Below the pieces are notes generated by a model. The model made no database searches. It was given only the letters and a program-made list of their open reading frames with translations, and was not told the DNA's origin. A DNA stretch of 64,000 nucleotides, taken from assembly GCA_036003045.1 (NCBI GenBank), contig DASYSS010000015.1:1-64000 (forward strand), given 5' to 3'. The stretch is from Gemmatimonadaceae bacterium (lineage in GTDB: Bacteria > Gemmatimonadota > Gemmatimonadetes > Gemmatimonadales > Gemmatimonadaceae). Below, one piece after another: positions 48,582 to 58,778 of the stretch; positions within the stretch are counted from its first letter, which is position 1, and the number at the start of each line of letters is the position of its first letter. The translations under genes were made by a program, and so were the position numbers.

Positions 48582-50186
48582 ATGCTCGGCTTTCTGACCG
48601 CGATCGGCTATCAGCAGTGGGTGCTTCCCGCGCTCCTCGCCATCCCGTTGATGGGCGCGGCGGGGATCTGGGTGCACAGCATCGGACGATCGACCCACGG
48701 CGAAGACGAAGTCGCGACGGGCGCGGCCAACGTGCCCCGCATGCTGGCGCTCGTGATGTTCGCGATCGAGTTCGTGGTGTCGCTCGGCCTGTGGTGGAGC
48801 TTCGATCCGTCGGCCGCCGGCTGGCAGTCGGTGGTCGATTTCTCGTGGATTCCGTCGTGGGGCATTCGGTTCACGCTCGGCGTGGACGGGATCGCCGTGA
48901 TGATGATCCTCCTCACGACGTTCATCATGCTGACGGCCGTCGGCGGGAGCTGGACCAGCATCCGCGCGCGGTCGCACAGCTACTATGCGCTCATGCTCAT
49001 CCTCACGACGGGGATGCTGGGCGTCTTCATGGCGCTCGATCTGTTCCTGTTCTACGTGATGTGGGAAGTGATGCTCATCCCGATGTACTTCATCATCGGC
49101 GTGTGGGGCGGCGACCGCCGCGTCTACGCGAGCATCAAGTTCTTCCTGTACACGATGGTCGGCTCGATGCTCATGCTCGCCGCGATCGTGTACCTCGGCT
49201 ATTCGGCGCGCGACCCGATGACCGGCATCGCGAGCTTCAACTACGACTACGTGCTGCAACACGCCGCCATTACCTCGACGGCGGCGAAATGGCTCTTCGG
49301 CGGATTCTTCCTCGCGTTCGCGGTGAAGGTCCCGATGTTCCCGTTCCACACCTGGCTGCCCGACGCGCACGTCGAGGCGCCGACGGCCGGGTCGGTGGTG
49401 CTGGCGAGCATCATGCTGAAGCTCGGAACGTTTGGATTCATCCGGCTCGCCGTGCCGCTGTTCCCGACGGCCGCGATGAACCCGACGATCCGGTCGATCA
49501 TCCTGTCGCTCGCCGTCATCGGCATCGTCTACGGCGCGCTGGTGTCGCTCGTGCAGCCCGACTTCAAGAAGCTGGTCGCCTATTCGTCGGTGAGCCACTT
49601 GGGCTTCGTGATGCTCGGCATCTTCGCGCTCACCGTGCAGAGCGTCCAGGGCGCGCTCATGGTGATGATCAACCACGGCATCTCGACCGGCGCGCTGTTC
49701 CTTCTCGTCGGCATGATCTACGAGCGGCGGCACACGCGGTTGATCGAGGCGTATGGCGGCATCGCGCGCGTCGTACCGATGTTCGCGGCGATGCTGACGA
49801 TCGTCACGTTCAGCAGCATCGGCCTTCCCGGCACGAACGGCTTCGTCGGCGAATTCCTCGTGTTGGTCGGCGCGTTCCGCACGCAGCCCATCTTCGCGGT
49901 CGTCGCGACGACGGTGGTGATCATTTCCGCCGCGTATCTCCTGTGGGCGATCCAGCGGATCCTCTTCAACCGGCTCGACAAGCCGGAGAACGAGCACATT
50001 CCGGATCTCAACCGGCGTGAGCTCGCGATCATGATTCCGCTCGTGGCGGCGATCGTGTGGCTCGGCGTCTACCCGGCCCCTGTGCTCAACCGGATGCAGA
50101 CTGCCGCGGCGCGCTTCGTGACGCAGGTGGATCGCGGCCGCCAGAGGGAACTGCCCGAGGCGACGCTGGTCGGAGGCAGGGAATGA
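48582..50186 (+). CDS. nuoM: NADH-quinone oxidoreductase subunit M
   Basis: 534 residues, about 14 helices. Antiporter-like pump: FYVMWEVMLIPMYFIIGVWG with the conserved Glu, FAVKVPMFPFHTWLPDAHVEAPT with the conserved Lys and the adjoining GS motif, and KKLVAYSSVSHLGFVMLG. Starts 22 bases after nuoL, overlaps nuoN by four. Confidence 0.96.
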   Translation: MLGFLTAIGYQQWVLPALLAIPLMGAAGIWVHSIGRSTHGEDEVATGAANVPRMLALVMFAIEFVVSLGLWWSFDPSAAGWQSVVDFSWIPSWGIRFTLGVDGIAVMMILLTTFIMLTAVGGSWTSIRARSHSYYALMLILTTGMLGVFMALDLFLFYVMWEVMLIPMYFIIGVWGGDRRVYASIKFFLYTMVGSMLMLAAIVYLGYSARDPMTGIASFNYDYVLQHAAITSTAAKWLFGGFFLAFAVKVPMFPFHTWLPDAHVEAPTAGSVVLASIMLKLGTFGFIRLAVPLFPTAAMNPTIRSIILSLAVIGIVYGALVSLVQPDFKKLVAYSSVSHLGFVMLGIFALTVQSVQGALMVMINHGISTGALFLLVGMIYERRHTRLIEAYGGIARVVPMFAAMLTIVTFSSIGLPGTNGFVGEFLVLVGAFRTQPIFAVVATTVVIISAAYLLWAIQRILFNRLDKPENEHIPDLNRRELAIMIPLVAAIVWLGVYPAPVLNRMQTAAARFVTQVDRGRQRELPEATLVGGRE

Positions 50187-51745
50187 GCCCGCGCGCGCTC
50201 GACGTCTCGATCCCGGCTGAGTTGACGCTCGCGCTGGTGCCCGATCTGATACTGATGGGCGGGGCGATGGTGCTGCTCGTATGGTCGGCGTGGCGGCGCG
50301 ACAGCGACCGGCATCAGCGCGATATCGGGCTCGCCAGCATCGTTCTGGTCGGCGTGACGATGTTCGCAGTGCTGTGGTTCGCCGCTCGGTTCGTCTCGGT
50401 GCCCGGCCCGGGCGTGATCGCGCTCGACAACTTCCGTTGGTTTGCGGACGTCGTCATCCTGCTCGGCACGCTGTTCACGATCGCGCTGAGCATGGACGAC
50501 AACATGCGCTCGGGCATCACCGCCGCCGAGACGCACGTGCTCGTGCTGCTCGCGTCGTCGGGCATGATGCTGTTGGTCGCCGCGCGCGACCTGATGATCG
50601 TCTTCCTCGGCATCGAGCTGATGTCGATCTCCGTCTACGCGCTGTCGGGCATCAACCGCCGGAGCGAGCGCTCGGCCGAGGGCGCGCTCAAGTACTTCCT
50701 GCTCGGCGCGTTCTCGACGGCGTTTCTCCTCTACGGAATCGCGCTCATCTACGGCGCGACCGGAACGACGAGCCTCGTGACGATCGCCGAGCGTACGGTG
50801 CAGTACGACTTGATCCACAGCCCGTTGCTCGTCGCGGGAATCGCGTTGATGCTGGTCGGCTTCGGCTTCAAGGTCGCCACCGTGCCGTTCCACATGTGGG
50901 CGCCGGACGTGTACGACGGCGCCCCCACGGCGATCACGGCGTACATGGCGGCGACGGTGAAAGCGGCGGCGTTCGTCGCGTTCCTGCGCGTCTGGCTCGA
51001 GGCATTCCCGACGAGCTTCGCGACTTGGCAGCCCGCCGTCGCCGGGCTGGCGATCGCCACGATGATCATCGGCAACGCGATCGGCATCGTGCAGAAGAAC
51101 CTCAAACGAATGCTCGCCTACTCGAGCATCGGCCACGCGGGATATCTCCTCGTCGCGCTCGCGTCCGGCACGTTCCAAGGTTCGTCGGCGATGCTGTTCT
51201 ATCTCTTCGTCTACACACTGGCGACGTTCGGCGCCTTTGCCGTCGTCGTGACGCTGACGCGCGAAGGGCAGGGCACCGTGATGCTCGACGACCTCTCGGG
51301 GCTGTACAGCGTGAGCCCCGGTCTGTCGGTGTGCATGGCCGTGCTGATGCTCGCGCTGATGGGCTTCCCGATCTTCGGCGGCGCGGGGTTCTTCGCCAAG
51401 TGGTACGTGCTCCAGGCGGCACTCCAGGCACCGACGAAGCAGACGACGCTCGCCGTCGTGCTCGTGCTGACGACCGTGGTCTCGGCGGGCTACTACATGT
51501 ACGTCGTCATGCTGATGTTCATGCGGCCGCGCCCCGACAACGTGCCGGCACCGGAGCGGCCGGGCGGGCTCACGCGCGTGGTCCTCGGACTCAGTGTCGG
51601 ACTGATCTTGTTGTTCGGGTTCTTTCCCGAGCAGGCGATCGCGATCGCGCGGCTCGCCCGCCCCCGAGTGGAGATGGTGCCGCAAACTTCGTCGACCGCG
51701 CCGCCGGCTCACGACTTGCCCGCGGGCTCCGGCTCGATCCGATGA
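50183..51745 (+). CDS. nuoN: NADH-quinone oxidoreductase subunit N
   Basis: 520 residues from ATG 50183. Antiporter-like subunit with FLGIELMSISVYALSGINRR, the conserved FGFKVATVPFHMWAPDVYDGAPT, and NLKRMLAYSSIGHAGYLL. Last gene of the operon, followed directly by a strong terminator. Confidence 0.96.
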   Translation: MSPRALDVSIPAELTLALVPDLILMGGAMVLLVWSAWRRDSDRHQRDIGLASIVLVGVTMFAVLWFAARFVSVPGPGVIALDNFRWFADVVILLGTLFTIALSMDDNMRSGITAAETHVLVLLASSGMMLLVAARDLMIVFLGIELMSISVYALSGINRRSERSAEGALKYFLLGAFSTAFLLYGIALIYGATGTTSLVTIAERTVQYDLIHSPLLVAGIALMLVGFGFKVATVPFHMWAPDVYDGAPTAITAYMAATVKAAAFVAFLRVWLEAFPTSFATWQPAVAGLAIATMIIGNAIGIVQKNLKRMLAYSSIGHAGYLLVALASGTFQGSSAMLFYLFVYTLATFGAFAVVVTLTREGQGTVMLDDLSGLYSVSPGLSVCMAVLMLALMGFPIFGGAGFFAKWYVLQAALQAPTKQTTLAVVLVLTTVVSAGYYMYVVMLMFMRPRPDNVPAPERPGGLTRVVLGLSVGLILLFGFFPEQAIAIARLARPRVEMVPQTSSTAPPAHDLPAGSGSIR

Positions 51746-51748
51746 ACG

Positions 51749-51779
51749 ACGGGGCCGCAATACGGCCCCGTTCTATTTT
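51749..51779 (+). terminator. Intrinsic terminator of the nuo operon
   Basis: Perfect 9-bp stem acggggccg (51749-51757) / cggccccgt (51763-51771), 5-base loop caata, then ttctatttt. Four bases after the nuoN stop and ending just before the next gene. Confidence 0.92.
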
Positions 51780-51784
51780 GTAGC

Positions 51785-53161
51785 ATGGCCATCGCCCCCG
51801 GGATCTTTCGACAGTACGACATTCGCGGCATCGTCGATCGCGATCTCACCACCGAAGTCGCGCACGCCCTCGGCGGCGCATACGCGGCGTATCTCGCCGA
51901 GCATCAGGTGAGAGGCGCCGTCGCCGTCGGATGTGACAACCGGCCGAGCGGCGCGAGTCTACGCGACGCCCTTGTCGAAGGGCTCACGAGAGCCGGGGTG
52001 GACGTCGTGGACATCGGCGTCGTGCCAACTCCGCTCAACTACTGGGCGCTCAACAAGCTTCCCGTCGTCGGCGGCATCCAGATCACCGGGTCACACAATC
52101 CGCCCGAGTACAACGGCTTCAAGCTGTCGGTCGGAACCGGCTCGCTGCACGGTGACGAAATTCAGCATCTCTATGTGCTGACGCAACGGCCGGCTCCCGC
52201 GGCGGCACGGCGGGGCACCCTACGCCAAGAGCCGGTCATCGACCGATACGTCGACGACATCGTTCAGAGAATCGGAAAGCTCTCGCGCCCCATTCGCGCG
52301 GTGTACGACTGTGGCAACGGAGCGGGCGCGCTCGTCGCGCCGCAGCTTTTGTCGCGGCTTGGGCTGGCGCCGGGAAGCCGCGGTCTCTTCTGCGAGAGTG
52401 ACGGGACCTTTCCGAACCACCATCCCGATCCGACCGTCCCCGAGAATCTCGAGGATCTGATCCGCGCCGTGAAAGAGGATGGCGCCGAGATCGGCATCGC
52501 GTTCGACGGCGACGCGGACCGCATCGGAGTCGTCGACGGCAACGGCGGCATCGTCTGGGGCGACCGGATTCTGATCCTCTACGCCCGCGACGTGTTGAAG
52601 CGGACGGGCCCGGGCCAGCCGATCATCTTCGACGTGAAGTGTTCGCAGTCGCTCTCCGACGCCGTCGCGAAAGCCGGCGGCAAACCGCTGATGTGGAAGA
52701 CCGGACACTCGCTCATCAAGGACAAGATGCGCGAGACGCACGCCCCGGTCGCCGGCGAGATGTCCGGCCACATGTTCTTCAGCGAGGGGTTTTACGGCCA
52801 CGACGACGCGCTCTATGGCGCCGCGCGGCTTCTGAGAATCCTCGCGGATTCGAAGCAGACCGTCGCGCAGGCGCTGGCCGACGTGCCGGAGCTGGTCGCG
52901 ACGCCGGAGATTCGCATCGAGGTGCCCGAGGAGCTCAAGTTCGGCCTCGTCGACCGCGCGGTCGAGCATTTCCGCGCCAAGCACGACGTGATCGACGTGG
53001 ACGGCGTGCGTGTGCTCTTCGGCGACGGCTGGGGACTGATTCGCGCGTCGAACACGCAGCCGGTCATCGTGGCGCGCTACGAGGCGGCGAACGCGGAGCG
53101 GCTCGCGGCGATCCGCGGCGAGATGGAGGGGTGGCTGCGCGCCCAAGGCGTGCACGTCTGA
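51785..53161 (+). CDS. Phosphomannomutase/phosphoglucomutase (alpha-D-phosphohexomutase)
   Basis: 458 residues. N-terminal IFRQYDIRGIVDRDLT, phosphoserine loop TGSHNPPEYNGFK, metal-binding DGDADRIGVVD, sugar-binding GEMSGHMFF, and C-terminal phosphate site RASNTQPVIVARYEA. This pattern is the AlgC/ManB type that interconverts hexose 1- and 6-phosphates of mannose and glucose for cell-surface sugars. Lies 6 bases after the nuo terminator, so little room is left for a promoter of its own; transcription may start inside or read through. Confidence 0.92.
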   Translation: MAIAPGIFRQYDIRGIVDRDLTTEVAHALGGAYAAYLAEHQVRGAVAVGCDNRPSGASLRDALVEGLTRAGVDVVDIGVVPTPLNYWALNKLPVVGGIQITGSHNPPEYNGFKLSVGTGSLHGDEIQHLYVLTQRPAPAAARRGTLRQEPVIDRYVDDIVQRIGKLSRPIRAVYDCGNGAGALVAPQLLSRLGLAPGSRGLFCESDGTFPNHHPDPTVPENLEDLIRAVKEDGAEIGIAFDGDADRIGVVDGNGGIVWGDRILILYARDVLKRTGPGQPIIFDVKCSQSLSDAVAKAGGKPLMWKTGHSLIKDKMRETHAPVAGEMSGHMFFSEGFYGHDDALYGAARLLRILADSKQTVAQALADVPELVATPEIRIEVPEELKFGLVDRAVEHFRAKHDVIDVDGVRVLFGDGWGLIRASNTQPVIVARYEAANAERLAAIRGEMEGWLRAQGVHV

Positions 53162-53162
53162 C

Positions 53163-55610
53163 ATGACGACGCGGCGCTGGTTCGTGGCGGTGCTGGGCGC
53201 GGTCGCGATCCTGCTGCTCGCCGGCCGCGCGCTGTCGGCGATCTACGCCGACTATCAGTGGTACGAGGCGCTCGGCGCGGGTGCGCTGTGGCGCCTGCGC
53301 ACCGGAGCCATCGCCGCGATCGACGCGGGCGCGTTCGCCGCGACGGCGATCTTCGCGTACGTGAATTTCTACGCGGTGCGGCACTCGGTCGTGTCGCTCG
53401 TGTTTCCGCGCCGGGTCGGCAATTTGGAGATCGGCGAGGAGGTGCCGGGCAGGTATTTGATCGCCGCCGCCGCCATTCTCGCCGTTCTCATCGGGGTGCT
53501 GCTCCTGCCGTCGGGAGAAAGCTGGACGTCGGCGATTCTCGCCCGCTCCGGCCAACTGTTTGGGGAACCGGAGCCGAATTTCCGAACCGACCTCGGATTC
53601 TTCGTCTACTGGCTTCCGTTCGAGAACACGCTTTGGGACTGGGCGTTCGTCGGCGTCGCCGTCATCGGCCTCGCGGTGATCTTGCTCTACGCGTTGACGC
53701 CGAGCCTTCGCTTTCAACGCGGCACGGTCCACATGACCGGCTACGTGAAGCGCCATCTCACGGTGCTCGCCGGCGTTTTGCTCCTCCTCGCCGCGTGGAG
53801 CTTCCGTCTCGACATGTACGCGCTCGTCACGTCGGGCACGGGGCCGGAGGGTCTCTTCGGATTCGTCGACGACAAGGTCGGCGTGACGGGAGATCTCGTG
53901 TTGGCGCTGGCGACGCTCGGCGCGGCCGCCGTCGTCATCTGGGGCGGATTCGCGGGGCAATTTCGTCTGGCCGGGGTCGCCGTGCTCACGATCGTCGTGC
54001 TCGGATTGCTCGTGCACGAGGTCGCGCCGTTTGCGGTGGACCACGTCGGACCCGACGCCTATCGGCGCGGCCGCGACGCCGACTACGTGAGCACTCGCGC
54101 CGCGTTCACCAAACGCGCGTTCGGCATCGACTCGATCGTCCTCGACTCGGCGCACGTATACCCGACGCTCGCCGCGGCGTTACCGTGGGTGCCGGTCTGG
54201 GACGCCCCGTCGCTCAATCGCGCGATCGACCTCAATCGTCCCGACGACGCAAGCTCGGCAATCGGCTGGCGGACGTCGCCGCAGGGACTCGTGGCGAACG
54301 TCGTGAGCGCGCCGCCGTCCGGTGCGTCGCCGCATGCACCGTGGACCGCGGCACGCGTGCTCGCCGCCGACGCCGACGAGCGGGGAGCGCCGATGCGCGT
54401 CGCGGGAAGCGGCGCGTCGGCGACGGACGACAGCCCGCTCGACTTGCCGATCGTTTTTCCCGGCGCGTCGCCGATGGCCGTCGTGTCGGACTCGCTCACG
54501 CACACGACCGGCGTCGCGCTCGACACGTTCCTCGCGCGCCTGACCGCGGCATGGTCGCTTCAGAATTTGCGAATACTGTCGCGCGACGTCGCGCAGCCTC
54601 ACCCCACACTGATCACGCACCGCGACATCCGCGACCGGCTTCACCGCTATGCGCCCTTCTTCTTTCAGGGCCGGCGGGTCGCGCCCCTCCTCTCGGGCGA
54701 CACACTGTACTGGGCAGTGGATCTCTATTCGGCGACGGCGGACTATCCGCTCAGCCGCCGCGTCCAGATCGGCACCGACGAGTTCAGCTATTTGCACCAC
54801 GCGGCGACCGCCGTAGTTCAGGCGTCGACGGGGGAAGTCATCCTCGTGCGCGATTCGGTGCTCGACCCGGTCGCGTCGACCTGGGTTCATCTGCTCCCGT
54901 CGATGTTCACGACGTGGCAGTCGCTTTCGCCGGGACTGCGCTCGCTCCTCGGCCCGCCGCTCGACGGTCTCTACGCGCGCGCGACGTCGTTCGGCTGGTA
55001 CGGACCGGGGCCCGGTATCGGACGACGCGTTCCGCTGTTGAACGGCGCCGACAGCGCGCTCGCCGGCGACGAAGTGCCGATCGCGCTTCGCGGAGGCAGC
55101 TCGACCGCCGTGGCGCTCCCGCTGGTGGACGAGAACGATCGGTTGCGCGGATTGATCATCGGGCTCGGCGGAGCATCCGACGCCATGCTCTGGTATCCGC
55201 TGCCGATGGCCGGCCCGCGGTGGGGAGCGGTGCTCGACCGACTTCGCTCGGTGGACAGCGCGGGCAACACGGGGCGCGACGGCACCGTGGAGAGCGGCCG
55301 TGTCCGCGTCGTGCCCGTGCGATCCGGCATCGCGTTCCTTCAACCGTCGTATCGTTGGCGCGGTCAAAGCGCGCCGTCGATCGGCCGCGTCGCGTTGTTG
55401 TCCGACGACACGGCGCGCTCGGTCGCGCCGCCGTTCGGGCTCGTGCCGCCGGTGCCCGCTTTGCCCGCCACGGCGTCGCCGGAAGTGAAGAGCAGCGCGA
55501 GCGCGCTCTACGCGGCGATGCGCGACGCGCTCCGCCGAGGTGATTGGGTCGCCTTTGGCCACGCCTTTGATGCCCTGGGCAGATTGCTCGCGCCGGAGAA
55601 GCGCAAGTGA
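53163..55610 (+). CDS. UPF0182 family large membrane protein
   Basis: 815 residues. The first about 300 hold seven membrane helices starting at residue 5, with the family feature DYQWYEALG after helix 1. The rest is a large outside domain typical of the family, which includes FTKRAFGIDSI and, farther on, DLYSATADYPLSRR. The biochemical role of UPF0182 is unknown. Starts one base after the hexomutase, overlaps the carbamate kinase by four bases. Confidence 0.85.
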   Translation: MTTRRWFVAVLGAVAILLLAGRALSAIYADYQWYEALGAGALWRLRTGAIAAIDAGAFAATAIFAYVNFYAVRHSVVSLVFPRRVGNLEIGEEVPGRYLIAAAAILAVLIGVLLLPSGESWTSAILARSGQLFGEPEPNFRTDLGFFVYWLPFENTLWDWAFVGVAVIGLAVILLYALTPSLRFQRGTVHMTGYVKRHLTVLAGVLLLLAAWSFRLDMYALVTSGTGPEGLFGFVDDKVGVTGDLVLALATLGAAAVVIWGGFAGQFRLAGVAVLTIVVLGLLVHEVAPFAVDHVGPDAYRRGRDADYVSTRAAFTKRAFGIDSIVLDSAHVYPTLAAALPWVPVWDAPSLNRAIDLNRPDDASSAIGWRTSPQGLVANVVSAPPSGASPHAPWTAARVLAADADERGAPMRVAGSGASATDDSPLDLPIVFPGASPMAVVSDSLTHTTGVALDTFLARLTAAWSLQNLRILSRDVAQPHPTLITHRDIRDRLHRYAPFFFQGRRVAPLLSGDTLYWAVDLYSATADYPLSRRVQIGTDEFSYLHHAATAVVQASTGEVILVRDSVLDPVASTWVHLLPSMFTTWQSLSPGLRSLLGPPLDGLYARATSFGWYGPGPGIGRRVPLLNGADSALAGDEVPIALRGGSSTAVALPLVDENDRLRGLIIGLGGASDAMLWYPLPMAGPRWGAVLDRLRSVDSAGNTGRDGTVESGRVRVVPVRSGIAFLQPSYRWRGQSAPSIGRVALLSDDTARSVAPPFGLVPPVPALPATASPEVKSSASALYAAMRDALRRGDWVAFGHAFDALGRLLAPEKRK

Positions 55611-56602
55611 ACGGACTGGCGCCAAAGGCAGGGAGCCGCGTCGCGGTCGTCGCGCTCGGCGGCAACGCCCTCGCGCCGGCCGGTGAGACGGCGACCATCT
55701 ACAATCAGTTTCGGCATACGCGCGAAAGCCTCGCGCCAATCGTCGAGCTGATCCACGACGGTTGGAACGTGTGCGTGGTCCACGGCAACGGTCCACAAGT
55801 CGGCGACGAGATGGTGCGCAACGAGGCGGCACGCGAGGAGGCAAGCCCGCTGCCGCTCGGTGTCCTCGTCGCCGCGACCGCGGGCTGGATCGGCTACATG
55901 ATCCAGCAGTCGCTGGAGAACGCATTGATGCGCGAGCCCGGCGCGCCGCGCATCGCGCGAAGCGTGGCAACCGTGATCACGCAGGTGCAGGTCGATCCGA
56001 ACGATCCCGCGCTCAGGCATCCCACGAAGTTCATCGGTCACGCGCTTTCGCCCGAGCGGGTGACAGAGCTCGAGCACGAGGGCTACGTGATCAAGGCGGA
56101 CGGGCACGGCAACCATCGACGTGTCGTAGGCAGCCCGGTACCGCTCGGCATTCGCGAGTTGGACGTCATCCGCACGCTGGTGGACGCGGGAACCCCGGTC
56201 GTGGCGTGCGGCGGCGGCGGCGCGCCCGTGTATCGGCATCCGACGCTCGGTTGGGAGGGAATCGACGCCGTCGTCGACAAGGACCTCGTGGCCGCGGTGT
56301 TGGCTCGCGACCTGGGCGCCGCCCTCCTCCTGATTCTCACCGACGTCGAGGCGGTGTACGCCGACTGGGGTACGCCGCGCCAGCGGCCGGTCGCGACGCT
56401 CACCGCCGACGAAGCGAGCAACATGGACCGGCAGAAGGCTTTCGGCGAGGGAAGTATGGCGCCGAAGATACGTGCGGCGATTGATTTCGTGCGCCGCACC
56501 GACGCCGCGCGGTCCGCAGAACCTCCGCGCGCGATCATCACGTCGCTGGCGCGCGGACGGGAGGCGGTGCACGGCGAAGCGGGAACCACGATCACGGCAT
56601 AA
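55607..56602 (+). CDS. arcC: Carbamate kinase
   Basis: 331 residues from GTG 55607. Transfers phosphate between carbamoyl phosphate and ADP, usually to make ATP at the end of arginine deiminase or purine/allantoin breakdown. Motifs: VVALGGNAL, VVHGNGPQVGD, VACGGGGAPV, EGIDAVVDKDLVAAVLA, LLILTDVEAVY and GSMAPKI. No arcA, arcB or allantoin gene is near, so its pathway here is open. Followed by sucC. Confidence 0.93.
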   Translation: MNGLAPKAGSRVAVVALGGNALAPAGETATIYNQFRHTRESLAPIVELIHDGWNVCVVHGNGPQVGDEMVRNEAAREEASPLPLGVLVAATAGWIGYMIQQSLENALMREPGAPRIARSVATVITQVQVDPNDPALRHPTKFIGHALSPERVTELEHEGYVIKADGHGNHRRVVGSPVPLGIRELDVIRTLVDAGTPVVACGGGGAPVYRHPTLGWEGIDAVVDKDLVAAVLARDLGAALLLILTDVEAVYADWGTPRQRPVATLTADEASNMDRQKAFGEGSMAPKIRAAIDFVRRTDAARSAEPPRAIITSLARGREAVHGEAGTTITA

Positions 56603-56626
56603 CGACACGACGCATACGGAGAACGC

Positions 56627-57778
56627 GTGAACATTCACGAGTATCAGGCGAAAGAGCTGCTGCGAAAGGAGGGCGTGCCGATTCCGCCGGGCGAAGTCGC
56701 GCGGAGCGCGGCCGACGCCGAGGCGATCGCGCGCAAATTCGGCACGACGGTGGTGGTGAAGGCGCAGGTCCACGCCGGCGGCCGCGGAAAGGCGGGCGGT
56801 GTGAAGCTCGCCAAGACTCCCGAGGAGACGCGCGAGATCGCGAGCAAAATCCTCGGCATGCAAATCAAAGGACTCACCGTCGAGCAGGTGCTCGTCACGC
56901 CGGCCGCGGACATCGCGACCGAAGCGTATGCCGGCATCATTCTCGACCGTGCGTCGAAGAAGCCAGTTTTCATGGTGAGCCCGGCCGGCGGCATCGACAT
57001 CGAGGAAGTCGCCGCCAAGACGCCGGACAAGATCCTCAAGCTCCCGATCGATACACGGTACGGATTGCAGCCGTACCAGGCCAGCCGACTCGGCTTCTTC
57101 CTCTATAACGACGTCAAGCAAGTGCGCGCGGCGGGGAAGATCATGCAGCAGCTCTACGCCGCATTCATGAAGAACGGATGCTCGCTGGCCGAGATCAATC
57201 CACTCGTCACGACGCCCGCCCCGGCGGGCGACGTCGTCGCACTCGACGCGAAGATGGTGATCGACGACAACGAGCTCGATCGGCATCCCGAGATCGCCGC
57301 GTTGCGCGACGAGAGCGCCGAAGCGCCGAGTGAAGTGCTGGCGCGCAACGCGAACCTCACGTTCATCAAGCTCGACGGCGACGTCGGCTGTGTCGTGAAC
57401 GGCGCCGGGCTGGCGATGGCGACGATGGACTTGGTGAAGTACTACGGCGGCGATCCGGCCAACTTCCTCGACATCGGCGGCTCGTCGAATCCCGAGAAAG
57501 TCGTGAACGCGCTCAAGATCATCACGGCTGACAAGAACGTGAAAGCGATTCTGTTCAATATTTTCGGCGGTATCACGCGCACGGATGACGTGGCGAACGG
57601 CATCGTGACCGCCACGAAACAGAATCCGCTCAAGGTGCCGCTGGTCATCCGCCTCACCGGAACGAACGAAGAGATCGCGATGAAGATTCTGCAGGAGAAC
57701 GGCTTTTCGGCGTCGTCGGACATGGACGAAGCGGTGAAGAGCGCCGTCGCGCTGGCGAAGGGAGGGAAGACAGCGTGA
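56627..57778 (+). CDS. sucC: Succinyl-CoA synthetase beta subunit
   Basis: 383 residues from GTG 56627. ATP-grasp domain beginning [18 protein letters not shown], with [18 protein letters not shown], and the ligase domain containing [16 protein letters not shown] and [13 protein letters not shown]. With SucD it makes succinate and ATP (or GTP) from succinyl-CoA in the TCA cycle. Overlaps sucD by four bases. Confidence 0.96.
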   Translation: MNIHEYQAKELLRKEGVPIPPGEVARSAADAEAIARKFGTTVVVKAQVHAGGRGKAGGVKLAKTPEETREIASKILGMQIKGLTVEQVLVTPAADIATEAYAGIILDRASKKPVFMVSPAGGIDIEEVAAKTPDKILKLPIDTRYGLQPYQASRLGFFLYNDVKQVRAAGKIMQQLYAAFMKNGCSLAEINPLVTTPAPAGDVVALDAKMVIDDNELDRHPEIAALRDESAEAPSEVLARNANLTFIKLDGDVGCVVNGAGLAMATMDLVKYYGGDPANFLDIGGSSNPEKVVNALKIITADKNVKAILFNIFGGITRTDDVANGIVTATKQNPLKVPLVIRLTGTNEEIAMKILQENGFSASSDMDEAVKSAVALAKGGKTA

Positions 57779-58644
57779 GCATCTTCATCGACAAGAACAC
57801 GACCGTGGTCGTGCAGGGCATCACGGGGCGCGACGGCTCGTTCCACGCCAAGCAGATGCTCGAGTACGGCACGCGCATCGTCGCCGGCGTCACGCCGGGC
57901 AAAGGCGGACAGAAGTTCGAGGACAAGACGCCGATCTTCAACTCCGTCGCCGACGCCGTGGCCGCGACGGGCGCCAACACGTCGGTCATCTACGTGCCGC
58001 CGATGTTCGCCGCCGACGCGATCCTCGAGGCCGCCGATGCGGGCGTGAAGCTGATCGTCGCGATCACCGAAGGCGTTCCGGTGCTCGACATGACCCGCGT
58101 GTATCCGTTCGTGAAAGAGAAAGGCGCGCGCCTCATCGGTCCGAACTGCCCGGGACTCATCTCTCCGGGGCAGTCGAAAGTCGGCATCATTCCAGGGCGC
58201 ATCTGCACCCCCGGCAGCGTCGGCGTCGTGAGCCGCTCCGGGACGCTCACCTACGAAGTCGTCTATCAGCTGACTCGCGCGGGACTCGGCCAGTCGACCT
58301 GCGTCGGCATCGGCGGCGATCCGATCAACGGCACGAACTTCATCGACTGCCTCGCGGCGTTCGAGGCGGATCCGGCGACGAAGGCCGTCGCGATGATGGG
58401 CGAGATCGGCGGTACCGACGAGCAAGACGCCGCGACGTTCGTGATGCAGAACATGAAAAAGCCGGTGGTCGGCTTTATCGCGGGGCAGACCGCGCCACCT
58501 GGACGCCGCATGGGCCACGCGGGCGCGATTATCAGCGGCTCCGCCGGAACCGCGGCCGAAAAGATTGCCGCGTTCGAGGCGGCGGGGATGGGCGTCGCCA
58601 AACGGCCGATCGACTTCGTCGAGCTGTTGAAGAAGAAGCTCTGA
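57775..58644 (+). CDS. sucD: Succinyl-CoA synthetase alpha subunit
   Basis: 289 residues from GTG 57775. CoA-binding [40 protein letters not shown], and the phosphohistidine loop [14 protein letters not shown]. Last gene of its plus-strand run; followed by an octamer array and a bidirectional terminator. Confidence 0.96.
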   Translation: MSIFIDKNTTVVVQGITGRDGSFHAKQMLEYGTRIVAGVTPGKGGQKFEDKTPIFNSVADAVAATGANTSVIYVPPMFAADAILEAADAGVKLIVAITEGVPVLDMTRVYPFVKEKGARLIGPNCPGLISPGQSKVGIIPGRICTPGSVGVVSRSGTLTYEVVYQLTRAGLGQSTCVGIGGDPINGTNFIDCLAAFEADPATKAVAMMGEIGGTDEQDAATFVMQNMKKPVVGFIAGQTAPPGRRMGHAGAIISGSAGTAAEKIAAFEAAGMGVAKRPIDFVELLKKKL

Positions 58645-58645
58645 A

Positions 58646-58674
58646 CCGGTGGGCCGGTGGGCCGGCGGGCCGGC
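58646..58674. repeat. Octamer array CCGGTGGG after sucD
   Basis: Units ccggtggg, ccggtggg, ccggcggg and a partial ccggc in perfect 8-base phase, two bases after the sucD stop. Same phase and core (CCGG-x4) as the arrays at 13059 and 36311. Confidence 0.85.
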
Positions 58675-58693
58675 ACAGAAGAACGCGAAAACA

Positions 58694-58723
58694 AAATGGC
58701 TCGCCCGAAAGGGCGAGCCATTT
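58694..58723. terminator. Bidirectional intrinsic terminator
   Basis: Perfect 13-bp stem aaatggctcgccc (58694-58706) / gggcgagccattt (58711-58723) with a GAAA tetraloop, and A/T tracts on both sides. Sits between sucD and the convergent secreted-protein gene and serves both. Confidence 0.93.
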
Positions 58724-58778
58724 GTTCGACGTCAGATTCTGGTCGTGAGAGGACTGTGGCCTCCGAGGAGTGAGCGCC

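Noticed and set aside
48309-49997. Antisense open frame of 562 codons opposite nuoL/nuoM
   Set aside because: Composition artefact opposite well-identified nuo genes.
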